Source: Mesorhizobium sp. L-8-3 (GTDB lineage Bacteria > Pseudomonadota > Alphaproteobacteria > Rhizobiales > Rhizobiaceae). From it: a DNA stretch of 64,000 nt. Location: NCBI RefSeq assembly GCF_016756615.1, contig NZ_AP023262.1:7193501-7257500 (forward strand), given 5' to 3'. A program made the translations under genes and the position numbers. The notes beneath the pieces are model-generated. The model was not told the DNA's origin, made no database searches, and was given only the letters and a program-made list of their open reading frames with translations. This document shows, piece by piece, positions 56,583-64,000 of the stretch (positions within the stretch are counted from its first letter, which is position 1; every line of letters begins with the position of its first letter).

Positions 56583-57971
56583 CCTGTTTCCAGTTGTTCC
56601 AGACAATACGACCACCTGATCCGACCCCTTTGCTCCGGCCCCATTACAGGGCCTTCAGCGCTCATACGGGCCGGTCCGCCCCAGTCTCCTGCATCGGTAC
56701 TCTCGCCTTGCGGTTTGGCCCGCTTGAGCTTCTCCCTTTGCATCAGGAGCCTGGTTCCTGCAGTTCCGCGCGAATGCCTGTGTCCGACTCACGCCCCCTC
56801 AACGCCGGTCGCCGCCCGCCCTGTCATCAGGCACCCGGCGGACTTGTCCCAGGACGACGAGACGGTCCTGGTTTCGGCGACACTTACGTTCATAACGACG
56901 CGTCTTCGAAGGGTTCACTTTCGTTCGTCTTTCGGACACCCACCTGCTCGGATCTCGTCCGAACTTTTCATCCAACGCTCACCACCACGGCTCTTTACCG
57001 CAGCAGCTTGGACTGGTTTGAGACCTGCTCCTGAAAGCCGATCTCGGAGGGCCGTCCCCCATCATTCACGCAGCTTTACACTACGGTCTTAGTTCATATT
57101 GAACTCCTTCCGCTGCTCTGCAGCACACTCTCGTCGATGAAGACCAGGCACCGGGGATCGAGGCCGGCTTGCCAGGATCGCCATCGCTGGCGCCTGCGGG
57201 CAATATCGGCGCGGGCCTGCTCAAGGGCGAACAGCGTTTTTTTTGAAGCTCAGGCCCTCGCGGCGCAGGAACTGCCACACTGCGTTGTGCGAGACCTTGA
57301 CCCCACGAGCGGCCAATTCGTCCTTCAGACCATGCAGCGTCAGATGCGGTGTTTCACGCAGACGGCCCTCGATGAAAGCACGGTGCGGCTCCAGCACCCT
57401 CTTGCGATGTCCGCCCATCTTGCCAGGCGCAACCGAGCCAGTCGCCCGATGACGCTGCAACAACTTCACCGCCGCCGAAACCGAAATGCCGAACCGCTTG
57501 GCGGCCGACCGGCGGCTCTCACCGCTCAAAACCGCCGCCACAACCCGTTTGCGAAGATCGTCCGAAAGAGGTCGCGTCATCAGATGCTGGCCTCCATTCC
57601 AGCCAGCATCTTGAATCTGGAGGGTTCTGTGTAGTCGCGAGCGCGATTGGGCGGACGCGCACGGGTCGCGACTACATTGAAGCCTGATTGAACTGAACCG
57701 CGGGATGGCGGGCGGGGCTATGGGGATTTAGGGCTCGACGGTGTGTCCGAGGCGCTGGAGCGAGCTCGCCGATCGCTCTGGGGCAGTCGTCCGTCGTCGC
57801 GGTGCAGGACCATCTGCGACGCGAGAGACGGCGCCATCGGGTCGTTGACGCTGAGGTGCAGCGTTGCTGGCGACAGCCCGGCTGCGACTTTGACGCGCGG
57901 CGCGCAAAGGCCCGGCGGCGACTGTAGCAGACGCCAGGATGGACGGTGCGAGCGTGTCGGTAGGCAGCGTG

Positions 57972-59180
57972 TCATGAGGTGTCTGGCCAGGTCGGGGCCT
58001 TGCGCGGGATCAGGCCGAGCGAGGCCATGGCGCCGCCGCAGCCCGGACAGATGTCCAGGGAGCGCCCTGTGAGACAGCGGTAACGCTGGCGATAGTCGGC
58101 GGTCGGGTCCGGCGTCAGCGGCATGGGCGCCACCAGAAGAAGACGGCACTGGGCGAGCTTGGCGACGCGGTGGCCGTTGGCGAGGAGGCCGTAATGGCGG
58201 ATGCGATGGAATCCGTCTGGAAGGGCGTGCAGCAGGAAGCGCCGGATGAACTCGTCGGCGCTTAAGGTCATGAGCTTGTGCTTGGACTTGTCGTGGTGGC
58301 GATAGTCCTTCCAGCGGAAGCTGACCTTTCCGTGGTCCAGGCTCACGAGGCGGCTGTTGGCGATGGCGACGCGATGTGTGTAGCGGCCCAGATAGGCGAG
58401 GACCTGTTCGGGACCGCCGAACGGGGGCTTGGCGTAGACGACCCATTCGATCCGCTTCAGTCCAGCCAGTTGGGCGCAGAAAGTGGCAGGGTCGGCCAGG
58501 CTGGCGAGATCGCTGAAGAAGCGAAGCTGGCCGGCGTCGAAGGCGTCCCGCAGGCGCTCCAGGAATAGCCGCCTGAACAGGCGCGACAGAACCCGCACGG
58601 GCAGGAAAAATCCCGGCCGGCAGGCGATCCATCGCCGGTCCCCGGCCTTCCCCGGGGCAGGCTCGAGCGACAGGCCACCGCCCGGCACGACGCAGTGGAC
58701 ATGCGGATGATGGTGGAGATTTTGACCCCAGGTATGAAGCACGGCGACCATGCCGATCTCGGCGCCCAGATGCCTGGGATCGGCCGCCGCCACCCTCAAG
58801 GCTTCGGATGCGGCCTTGAACAGGATCGCATAGACCGCCGCCTTGTTCTGGAAGGCGATCTCAGCGATCTGGGCCGGGACGGTGAAGACCACGTGGAAGT
58901 ATGGGACCGGCAGCAGCTCAGCCTGCCGCTCGGCCAGCCACTGGGCGCGGGCTAGGCCTTGGCACTTAGGGCAGTGGCGGTTGCGGCAGGAGTTATAGGC
59001 TTGCCGCACGAGGCCGCAGTCGGTGCAGTGTTCGGCGTGACCGCCCAAGGCCGCGGTCCGGCACGCCTCCACCGCGGCCATGACCCGCCGCTCGACACGC
59101 CCGAGATGGCCGGCATGGTCGCGGCGATAATCAGCCCCGTGACGGTGGAATACATCCGCCACTTCCAGATCCGGGCGCAT
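57972..59180 (-). CDS. IS91-family rolling-circle transposase
   Basis: A 402-residue HUH-superfamily transposase. N-terminal zinc ribbon: EHCTDCGLVRQAYNSCRNRH followed by CPKCQGLARAQW. HUH motif: GQNLHHHPHVHCVVPGGGLS. Downstream PPFGGPEQVLAYLGRYTHRV and IANSRLVSLDHGKVSFRWKD include the region of the catalytic Tyr pair, and a C-terminal zinc ribbon LDICPGCGGAMASL is present. Start MRPDLEVADVFHRHGADY at 59180 fits the family; an in-frame upstream start would run further into the recombinase gene. Intact by inspection. Transposition is by rolling-circle replication and can carry adjacent DNA. Confidence 0.88.
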   Translation of the reverse strand: MRPDLEVADVFHRHGADYRRDHAGHLGRVERRVMAAVEACRTAALGGHAEHCTDCGLVRQAYNSCRNRHCPKCQGLARAQWLAERQAELLPVPYFHVVFTVPAQIAEIAFQNKAAVYAILFKAASEALRVAAADPRHLGAEIGMVAVLHTWGQNLHHHPHVHCVVPGGGLSLEPAPGKAGDRRWIACRPGFFLPVRVLSRLFRRLFLERLRDAFDAGQLRFFSDLASLADPATFCAQLAGLKRIEWVVYAKPPFGGPEQVLAYLGRYTHRVAIANSRLVSLDHGKVSFRWKDYRHHDKSKHKLMTLSADEFIRRFLLHALPDGFHRIRHYGLLANGHRVAKLAQCRLLLVAPMPLTPDPTADYRQRYRCLTGRSLDICPGCGGAMASLGLIPRKAPTWPDTS

Positions 59181-59190
59181 GGCGCGCGGC

Positions 59191-60056
59191 TCAGCCGGGC
59201 GGCGTGATCTCCATGTGGAGTTGGTCAAAAGGACTGGCGGTCCGGCCGATCACAGCCGTTGAGACCTGGGCGTATAGTGTCGTCGTCGCCAGGCTGCGAT
59301 GGCCCAGCAGGACCTGAATGATCCTTATGTCCGTGCCGGCTTCCAAAAGGTGGGTGGCGAAGCTGTGGCGAAGGGTGTGCACCGTCACCCGCTTCTCAAC
59401 GCCCAGGAACTCGCAGGCTGCTCGACAGGCGATCCCCAAGGTCTGTGGATGGATCGGGCCGCGGCCATCGCGCCGGGGAAACAGCCATCGTCCCGGCTTG
59501 GTCAACCGCCAATAGACGCGCAAAATCTCCAGCAGCTGCGGCGACAGCATCACATAGCGGTCCTTGTCGCCCTTGCCTTGCTCGATGCGAATGATCATCC
59601 GGCTGCTATCGATGTCCGTCACCTGCAGACGCGCCGCCTCCGCGGCGCGTAAGCCCACCGCATAGGTGGTCATCAGAGCGACCCGGTTCCTCGTCCCCTT
59701 CACGGCCTGCAGAAAGCCGACCACCTCATCGGCGCTCAGCACGACCGGCAACTTGCGCGGCGTCCGGGCGTAAGCGATCCGCTCAGGCAGATCAGATCGA
59801 CCCAGCGTCACGCCGTAGAAGAAACGCAAGGCGCAAACCGTCTGGTTCAACGCGCCCCACGAGACCCTTCGGCCCACCAAGTGGGCCTGATAGGCGAGGC
59901 GCGCACCTCTTCGTATCCCAGTTGATCGGGTGATCGTCCAAAAAATCGACTGAACTTCGCCACGTGATGCACGTAGGATCGCTGGGTCTCCGGTGACAAA
60001 TTGCGGATCGTCAGATCTTCAATCATCCGCTGACGAAGAGGGCTTATCTGGGCCAT
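59191..60056 (-). pseudogene. Tyrosine recombinase gene of the IS91 element, frameshifted
   Basis: N-terminal part from 60056: MAQISPLRQRMIEDLTIRNL, SPETQRSYVHHVAKFSRFFG, up to YEEVRA near 59890. There a short insertion shifts the frame, and the rest resumes in another phase as YQAHLVGRRVSWGALNQTVC and continues to 59191. Catalytic motifs are complete in the second part: Arg in TTYAVGLRAAEAARLQVTDI, HTLRHSFATHLLEAGTDIRI (H-x-x-R), GHRSLATTTLYAQV (His, Tyr). The overall length would be about 285 residues. Translation of the second segment alone from 59880 might still give a catalytic-domain protein. Confidence 0.75.
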
Positions 60057-60269
60057 CTGGGGTTCTCCTGTCTGGAAGGTTGGCTCGACACCAAATCTTC
60101 TCAGACAGGGGCCTCCTCAGGCCAGACCCGCGCATCAGCTACCGCCGCAGCGGTTTAGTTCAATCACAAATCCGACGAATCGGGAATCCCCTCCGATTCC
60201 GTCAAATCTTGAACCGCTCTAGCCGGGGCGACCGGGTCGGCGGTTGATTGCGCGACCGCCCCTCCGTTT

Positions 60270-60346
60270 TCTCAACTCAACGCGTTCTGACCAGAGCGGC
60301 CTCGTAGACGAGAATCTCGGACTCTATTGTAGTCTTGATAGAGCAG
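60270..60346 (-). pseudogene. Relic of the 5' end of a second amino-acid ABC permease gene
   Basis: The minus strand reads LLYQD, shifts frame, then TIESEILVYEAALV; the intact permease at 41248 starts [17 protein letters not shown]. It lies 55 bases after the stop of the second binding-protein gene, versus 64 bases at the first locus. The rest is lost at the IS91 element. This shows that the orphan binding protein once had its own transport operon. Confidence 0.65.
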
Positions 60347-60400
60347 GCGGCCCACTCTCTCGTAGAGATACGACCCAGGCCAGCCTCGGTCGCTAGATCT

Positions 60401-61237
60401 CTATTTTTCGGTAGTGTAGTCCACCCCGTACCACTTCAACGACAGCTTCGACAGCGTGCCGTCTTCTTTCATCTTCTGGATAGCCGCAGCGATCTTGCCG
60501 CTGAATCCTTTGTCTCCATGAAGCACTGCGATGGCTCCGGGCGCGGCGTATAGCGGGTCGCCAAGAAGTTTTATTGGATAGCCAGCGCTTATGGCATTAT
60601 TCGCAGAAGTGCCGTCAGTAATAACTGCATTAAGCCGAACTCCATCGCCGAGTCGGAGGTCATCGAACGCTACATTGGTGCTTGCATAGGTTTTGACTGC
60701 GCCAGGCCTGAATTGATAGGTGACAGGCGTACTGCCTTTCCAATCCGCGGTAAGCACGTGGTTGGCATAAGCTTCATACGTTGTGTTCGCTGTGACGCCG
60801 ACCGTCTTGCCGTCTAGATCGGCAAGCTTGGTCGCCTTGCTGTCATTCTGCACAACAGCGAACACCTGCTCATAGAAGTAAATAGCTGGGAAGTCGAATT
60901 TCTGGGCTCGAGCCGCGGTTGGCGTCATCTGACCCATGGCGATATCCCATCTGCCTTCCCACTTTCCCGCTGTGATAATATCCCAACCCGGCGTCAAGAA
61001 CTTGACCTCCACACCAAGCGATTTTGCGATATCCTTCGCGATATCGACGTCGTAGCCCTCAAGTTCGTGCTGCTCGTTTAGGTGCGAGACCGGACCCCAG
61101 TCTGTCCCCACGGCCACAGTTAGCGTCGCTGACTCCAGAACCTTGTCGAGCAAGCTCCCAGCATTAGTTGCGCTCGTCGTAGCCGCGATCGCTACCGCAA
61201 CCGATGCCGCGGCTGCAACTGTCATTAGTCTGCTCAT
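60401..61237 (-). CDS. Polar amino-acid ABC transporter binding protein, copy 2 (orphan)
   Basis: A 278-residue periplasmic SBP_bac_3 protein with signal peptide MSRLMTVAAAASVAVAIAAT, cleavage likely after TSATNA. Blocks LTVAVGTDWGPVSHLNEQHE, EGYDVDIAKDIAKSLGVEVK, WDIAMGQMTPTAARAQKFDF and KMKEDGTLSKLSLKWYGVDY align throughout with copy 1 at 41312, differing most in the middle lobe, so ligand preference could differ. The start at 61237 follows GAGGGG. Permease and ATPase genes are missing downstream (only a relic remains), so it may deliver ligand to the transporter at 39414-41248. The promoter with operator at 61314-61352 is preserved. Confidence 0.9.
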   Translation of the reverse strand: MSRLMTVAAAASVAVAIAATTSATNAGSLLDKVLESATLTVAVGTDWGPVSHLNEQHELEGYDVDIAKDIAKSLGVEVKFLTPGWDIITAGKWEGRWDIAMGQMTPTAARAQKFDFPAIYFYEQVFAVVQNDSKATKLADLDGKTVGVTANTTYEAYANHVLTADWKGSTPVTYQFRPGAVKTYASTNVAFDDLRLGDGVRLNAVITDGTSANNAISAGYPIKLLGDPLYAAPGAIAVLHGDKGFSGKIAAAIQKMKEDGTLSKLSLKWYGVDYTTEK

Positions 61238-61313
61238 GGAGATACCCCTCTCTACCGTTGCTTTTTCCTTCGCCGACACGAGGCGCAAATCCGGCCTCTG
61301 CAGGCGGCAGCTG

Positions 61314-61352
61314 TTCATAGTCTGTAGCGACTGTCTTTGCAACACATGTTCT
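61314..61352 (-). promoter_or_regulatory. Promoter with shared operator, binding-protein copy 2
   Basis: Minus strand: core AACATGTGTT (61350-61341), -35 TTGCAA (61342-61337), 17-base gap, -10 TATGAA (61319-61314). The distance from the -10 box to the ATG (76 bases) nearly equals that at copy 1. Confidence 0.65.
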
Positions 61353-61706
61353 CGATTTTGAATTGATGCTTCATATGGATCATCATAGTGCGGCTGGCTC
61401 GAATATCGAGTTGGGGCTTGATGAACGATGATCGCGAAAATCCATCGAGCTGAATGAACGGCAAAAACAGGTCTGTATCTACTGAGCGGTGAGGCTAACT
61501 TCGAAGCAGCGCCGTAGTGGCAACAGCCGTGGGCTCGCGGGCCGACGGTTCTGCTGCAGGATCGGATCAGCGCTAGACGACGAATTCACTTATTGGCGGA
61601 CGAGCGCCGGTTGCAGTCCTGGTGGTCGTTAATGACCTCACCCACAGAGATCGCGGACATGAACAGAGTGGATCGAAACTGGACGAGAGCGATTGGACTG
61701 CAGCTG
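61353..61706. other. Intergenic stretch, possible debris
   Basis: Contains ATGGATCATC at 61375, 36 bases from the operator start as at locus 1, and weak similarity to 42600-42660 around 61640. No gene recognised. Confidence 0.4.
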
Positions 61707-62361
61707 TCAGCGCCCCTGAAACTGGGCGGGGGCGATTAGCCAGGAGCGCCTCGACCGCCTCGAGATGATCCCTCGTGTTGTGGCAGATGCCCTGAAATAC
61801 TGCACATAAAAGCTTTCTTCAGCCCCCACGAGTCGCCCAGTGAAAATGATATCCGCCGCCCTCTGTGGGCCGACCAGGTCCTGGAGGAACCAAGCACCGC
61901 CGTCTCCTGGAACAATGCCCAAATTGATGAAAGTCGAGCCGAATACCGCATTATGGGCCGCAATCCGGATGTCGCACATAGTCGCGAGATCGAATCCCGC
62001 TCCGATCGCAGCCCCGTCAACGGCGGCAATGGCTGGCACCTCTAGGCCATGCATGGCTAGAGCTATTCTTTGGATGCCGTGGCAGTAGCGATCCTGTACA
62101 TCATGGACGTCGCCAGCAAAGCTCCCCTTACGGTCGCGCATGTTCTTAACGTTGCCGCCGGCAGAAACGCCTTCCCGGCCCCTGTCACTACCAATACTGA
62201 GACGGCCGCAGAGCCATTGATCCAGTCGACTGTTTGCACAATGTCGTCGATCAGCGCGGTACCGTCAGCTCGTTGCGGACGTCGTCGCGGTTCAGCGAGA
62301 GCACCGCGACGCGATCGCTCACCCCGAGTTTCGCATCGATCAGTTTCGGCAGATCGATCAT
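61707..62361 (-). pseudogene. Enoyl-CoA hydratase/isomerase (crotonase) pseudogene
   Basis: Begins at ATG 62361, overlapping the acyl-CoA synthetase stop (ATGA): MIDLPKLIDAKLGVSDRVAV. One base is lost near 62270 (before TALIDDIVQTVDWINGSAAV) and another near 62172 (in the KAFSAGGN motif). The central part is intact: PAIAAVDGAAIGAGFDLATM (oxyanion-hole region) and FGSTFINLGIVPGDGGAWFL. After GRLVGAEES about 50 residues are missing before the tail ICHNTRDHLEAVEALLA. The intact protein would have hydrated or isomerised a short acyl-CoA, in an operon with the acyl-CoA synthetase. Confidence 0.82.
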
Positions 62362-64000
62362 GCCTCAATCCCTTGCGTGTGTGCCGAGTGTGCTGCGGAA
62401 ACCTCGGTGAGAAGGATGCGAACGTCCAGAACTGCCAGATCGTGGGGATAGGCAAGGACGGGATTCAGGTCGAGCTCATCGATCTCCGGGAAGGCTTCAA
62501 CGAACCTCGAAATACTTACCATCAAGTCTGCGAGCGCGCCTCGATCGACCGGCGCTGCCCCGCGCACGCCGTCGAGAAGCGGTCGGCCCTTGATTTCGTC
62601 CAACATCGCCAAGGCATCACTCCGGGAGATCGGAAGCGCGCGGAAAACTACATCTCTGAGAACTTCGACGAGGACTCCGCCCAGCCCAAACATCATTACT
62701 GGACCATATACAGGGTCGCGCACGATGCCGACGATGACCTCGACGCCGCCCTTTGCGGCCATCGGAGTAATTAGAACCCCGGCAATATTCGGATTGGTTA
62801 CTGCGGCCTTGGCGTTGGCGACGATCTCGACGAAGCCGCGGCGCACCAATGCAACATCTGTAACGTCGAGTTTGACGCCGCCGGCCTCCGTCTTGTGAAG
62901 GATGTCACGCGATACGACTTTCATCGCGACCGGCTGTCCACCGAGCCGGCGAAAAGCCTCTTCGGCCTCACTTTCGTCAGTAGCCAGAAACGTCGGTGCG
63001 AGATCCAGGCCGAAGTCGCTCAGGCCGGCTCGGCCTTCGTGCTCCAAGACCACCCGCCTACCCTCGGCCGTGCAATGTGCGAGCACCTGCGCGAACACGC
63101 CGCCGGGCTCAGTACTAGGCGGCAACGATTCAAGGGTGCGGCCAACCTCACTGTACTCGGCCAAAGCTTGCATGCAGCGGACAGCGATCTCAAGGGAATT
63201 GTGCACCGGAATACCGGCTCGATGCATGTTTGCCAGCGGCAGTGGCCGCTGATCTGCTTGAAACACATTGTACAAACTGTGAACGATCACAGGTTTGCCA
63301 AACCGGTGCGGCATCGCGCTGATCATGTCCGTCGCATCGAGTTCTTGGGCGAGCAAGTCTGGTGAGAAGCGGACCGCATATCCGCCATAGAGACCCGAGA
63401 TAAGAAGTCCGTCGACTGCCGAGTCCTGCAGCAGAATATCTGCGCAGGCAGCAAAAACTGATGGATCTGCATCGGTACCGCCGGCAACGTCGATTGGATT
63501 GATCACCGACGCGGCCGGAGGAAGCACCGCCGCAAGCCGCCGTCGTGTCTCGTCGCTGAAGGAACTGAGCACCAGTCCACGCTCGGATAAGGCGTCGGCC
63601 GCAATGGTCGCGTGACCCCCGCCGTCCGCGAGGATGGCAATGCGGCGCGAGCGCAGCGGCGGTAGCAACGACAGTGCTTCCGCTATCGGCAGGATCTCGT
63701 CGGATCGGTACGCGATGATTGCGCCGGCTTGCCTCAGGACACCCTCGTTGATCGCATATTCGCCAGCCAAAGCGCCGGTATGGGACTTCGCGGCAATGTG
63801 CCCTGCACTTGTCCGGCCTGATTTGTAGATGACGACGGGCTTTTCCAGCGAGATGCGCTTCAAGGCGTTCAAGAAGCGGCGGCCATTTTTCAGTCCTTCG
63901 ACGTAAGTGATCACAACGTTGGTGTTGGGATCGGCCGCGAAGTAGTCGAGATACTCATCGAAGCCGATATCGGCCTCGTTCCCGACGCCGACATAGGTAC
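62358..64000 (-). CDS. ADP-forming acyl-CoA synthetase (acetate-CoA ligase family), 5' end outside window
   Basis: A 546-residue partial protein, open to the right edge (ADIGFDEYLDYFAADPNTNV is within the window), so the start and most of the CoA-binding domain are missing. Succinyl-CoA-ligase-like domain: KPVVIYKSGRTSAGHIAAKS then HTGALAGEY, the motif holding the family's phosphorylated His, and RRIAILADGGGHATIAADAL. C-terminal ATP-grasp domain: PVAMKVVSRDILHKTEAGGV, VEVIVGIVRDPVYGPVMMFG, EIDELDLNPVLAYPHDLAVL. It forms or uses acyl-CoA with ATP/ADP. Its stop overlaps the crotonase pseudogene start, so the two were an operon for CoA-ester metabolism. Confidence 0.88.
   Translation of the reverse strand, partial: TYVGVGNEADIGFDEYLDYFAADPNTNVVITYVEGLKNGRRFLNALKRISLEKPVVIYKSGRTSAGHIAAKSHTGALAGEYAINEGVLRQAGAIIAYRSDEILPIAEALSLLPPLRSRRIAILADGGGHATIAADALSERGLVLSSFSDETRRRLAAVLPPAASVINPIDVAGGTDADPSVFAACADILLQDSAVDGLLISGLYGGYAVRFSPDLLAQELDATDMISAMPHRFGKPVIVHSLYNVFQADQRPLPLANMHRAGIPVHNSLEIAVRCMQALAEYSEVGRTLESLPPSTEPGGVFAQVLAHCTAEGRRVVLEHEGRAGLSDFGLDLAPTFLATDESEAEEAFRRLGGQPVAMKVVSRDILHKTEAGGVKLDVTDVALVRRGFVEIVANAKAAVTNPNIAGVLITPMAAKGGVEVIVGIVRDPVYGPVMMFGLGGVLVEVLRDVVFRALPISRSDALAMLDEIKGRPLLDGVRGAAPVDRGALADLMVSISRFVEAFPEIDELDLNPVLAYPHDLAVLDVRILLTEVSAAHSAHTQGIEA

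Larger units (their letters stand above)
55246..57128 (-). mobile_element. Group II intron, RmInt1-like, apparently full length (1.88 kb)
   Basis: Minus strand: 5' end GTGTGC at 57128 (group II introns start GTGYG), about 550 bases of RNA domains I-III, the RT gene, then domain V/VI and a 3' end ...CTCAC near 55246. It splits the IS630 transposase gene right after the FIDE codons. RmInt1 of Sinorhizobium, which I recall as 1884 bases, also lives in an IS630-type element. The 3' boundary may be one base off, because the exons do not join in frame with the ends given. Confidence 0.82.
48787..57580 (-). pseudogene. IS630 transposase, in four pieces
   Basis: First frame from 57580: MTRPLSDDLRKRVVAAVLSG (helix-turn-helix), ending at 57221. 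A run of eight A residues at 57244-57237 is the usual slippery site for the family's programmed frameshift into ALEQARADIARRRQRW and CLVFIDE (first Asp). After the intron: WIKTNMAPLRGWVPKGKRLR, FLGALRCDRLAAPCVFDGPI, then GDIVVMD. After IS110-[34 protein letters not shown]. After IS110-Z: IEQAFAKIKHWMRQAQKRTV, ending ECNNYFENAGYASVKM. Joined together these give a nearly complete DDE transposase, so the element was probably active until the insertions arrived. Confidence 0.8.
48787..57645 (-). mobile_element. IS630-family element interrupted by three insertions
   Basis: Minus-strand transposase pieces in order from right to left: 57580-57129, 55245-55005, 50391-50283 and 48956-48787. Between them lie the RmInt1-like group II intron (55246-57128), IS110-X (50392-55004) and IS110-Z (48957-50282). 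The outer limits are approximate because the inverted repeats were not resolved; 11-bp arms TGTAGTCGCGA/TCGCGACTACA at 57631 and 57666 may be an end structure. Confidence 0.8.
57685..60166 (-). mobile_element. IS91-family element with integrase gene
   Basis: Inverted 17-bp ends TGATTGAACTGAACCGC (57685-57701) and GCGGTTTAGTTCAATCA (60150-60166), one mismatch. It contains a Y2-type transposase gene and, upstream of it, a tyrosine recombinase gene overlapping its start, an arrangement common in rhizobial IS91 relatives. The true ori/ter boundaries of IS91 elements cannot be fixed by eye. It separates an IS630 from the relic of an ABC permease gene. Confidence 0.75.

Noticed and set aside
56594-57092. 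Plus-strand frames of 146 and 125 residues opposite the 5' part of the intact intron
   Set aside because: The region is structured intron RNA on the minus strand, so the frames are incidental. Such frames are often annotated as hypothetical proteins.

Overview
The window reads as an accessory region (symbiotic plasmid or genomic island) of an alphaproteobacterium, most likely of the order Rhizobiales. The basis is high-GC codon use, ABC uptake systems for amino acids and polyamine-like solutes, a heterotetrameric sarcosine oxidase operon, a group II intron resembling RmInt1, and many IS110, IS21, IS66, IS630, IS91 and IS1380 relatives. No rRNA, tRNA, CRISPR array or replication gene was seen. 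Almost all metabolic genes lie on the minus strand; roughly half of the window is mobile DNA or its debris.

Layout. 1-738: partial creatinase-like M24 hydrolase. 1.6-3.4 kb: frameshifted IS1380 transposase and IS66 debris. 3.4-7.5 kb: PotD/PotA/fused PotB-PotC type ABC uptake operon. 7.6-14.5 kb: IS110, IS66, group II intron and istB fragments around a GNAT acetyltransferase, with one intact ISNCY/IS1202-like element. 14.8-17.8 kb: a second M24 hydrolase and an ATP-grasp ligase. 18.2-28.2 kb: a four-level nest (IS110 interrupted by IS21-A, interrupted by IS21-B, interrupted by a recombinase-in-trio element). 28.3-29.1 kb: decayed transposase. 29.3-34.4 kb: soxBDAG. 35.3-47.7 kb: catabolic and uptake genes (M20 peptidase, two Asp/Glu-racemase-family proteins, ectoine-hydrolase-like M24 protein, amino-acid ABC transporter, phosphotriesterase-family hydrolase, class III aminotransferase, BKACE). 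47.8 kb: RpiR-type regulator. 48.8-57.6 kb: one IS630 broken by two IS110 elements and a full-length group II intron, with two more elements inside one of the IS110s. 57.7-60.2 kb: IS91-type element. 60.3-64 kb: a second copy of the amino-acid binding-protein gene with its regulatory region, a crotonase pseudogene and a partial ADP-forming acyl-CoA synthetase.

How the genes may work together. Genes at 35-48 kb plus the orphan binding protein at 60.4 kb look like a scavenging pathway for an amino-acid derivative: uptake (ABC), opening or deacylation (M24, M20, phosphotriesterase-family), racemase-family steps, transamination, and cleavage of a beta-keto acid by BKACE. Four promoters (the two binding-protein genes, the aminotransferase and the RpiR gene itself) carry the same palindromic motif AACAYNYGTT placed identically over the -35 box, with a 17-bp spacer to the -10 box. 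That suggests one RpiR-controlled regulon, which I regard as the most interesting functional signal here. Substrate identity is not determined by the sequence.
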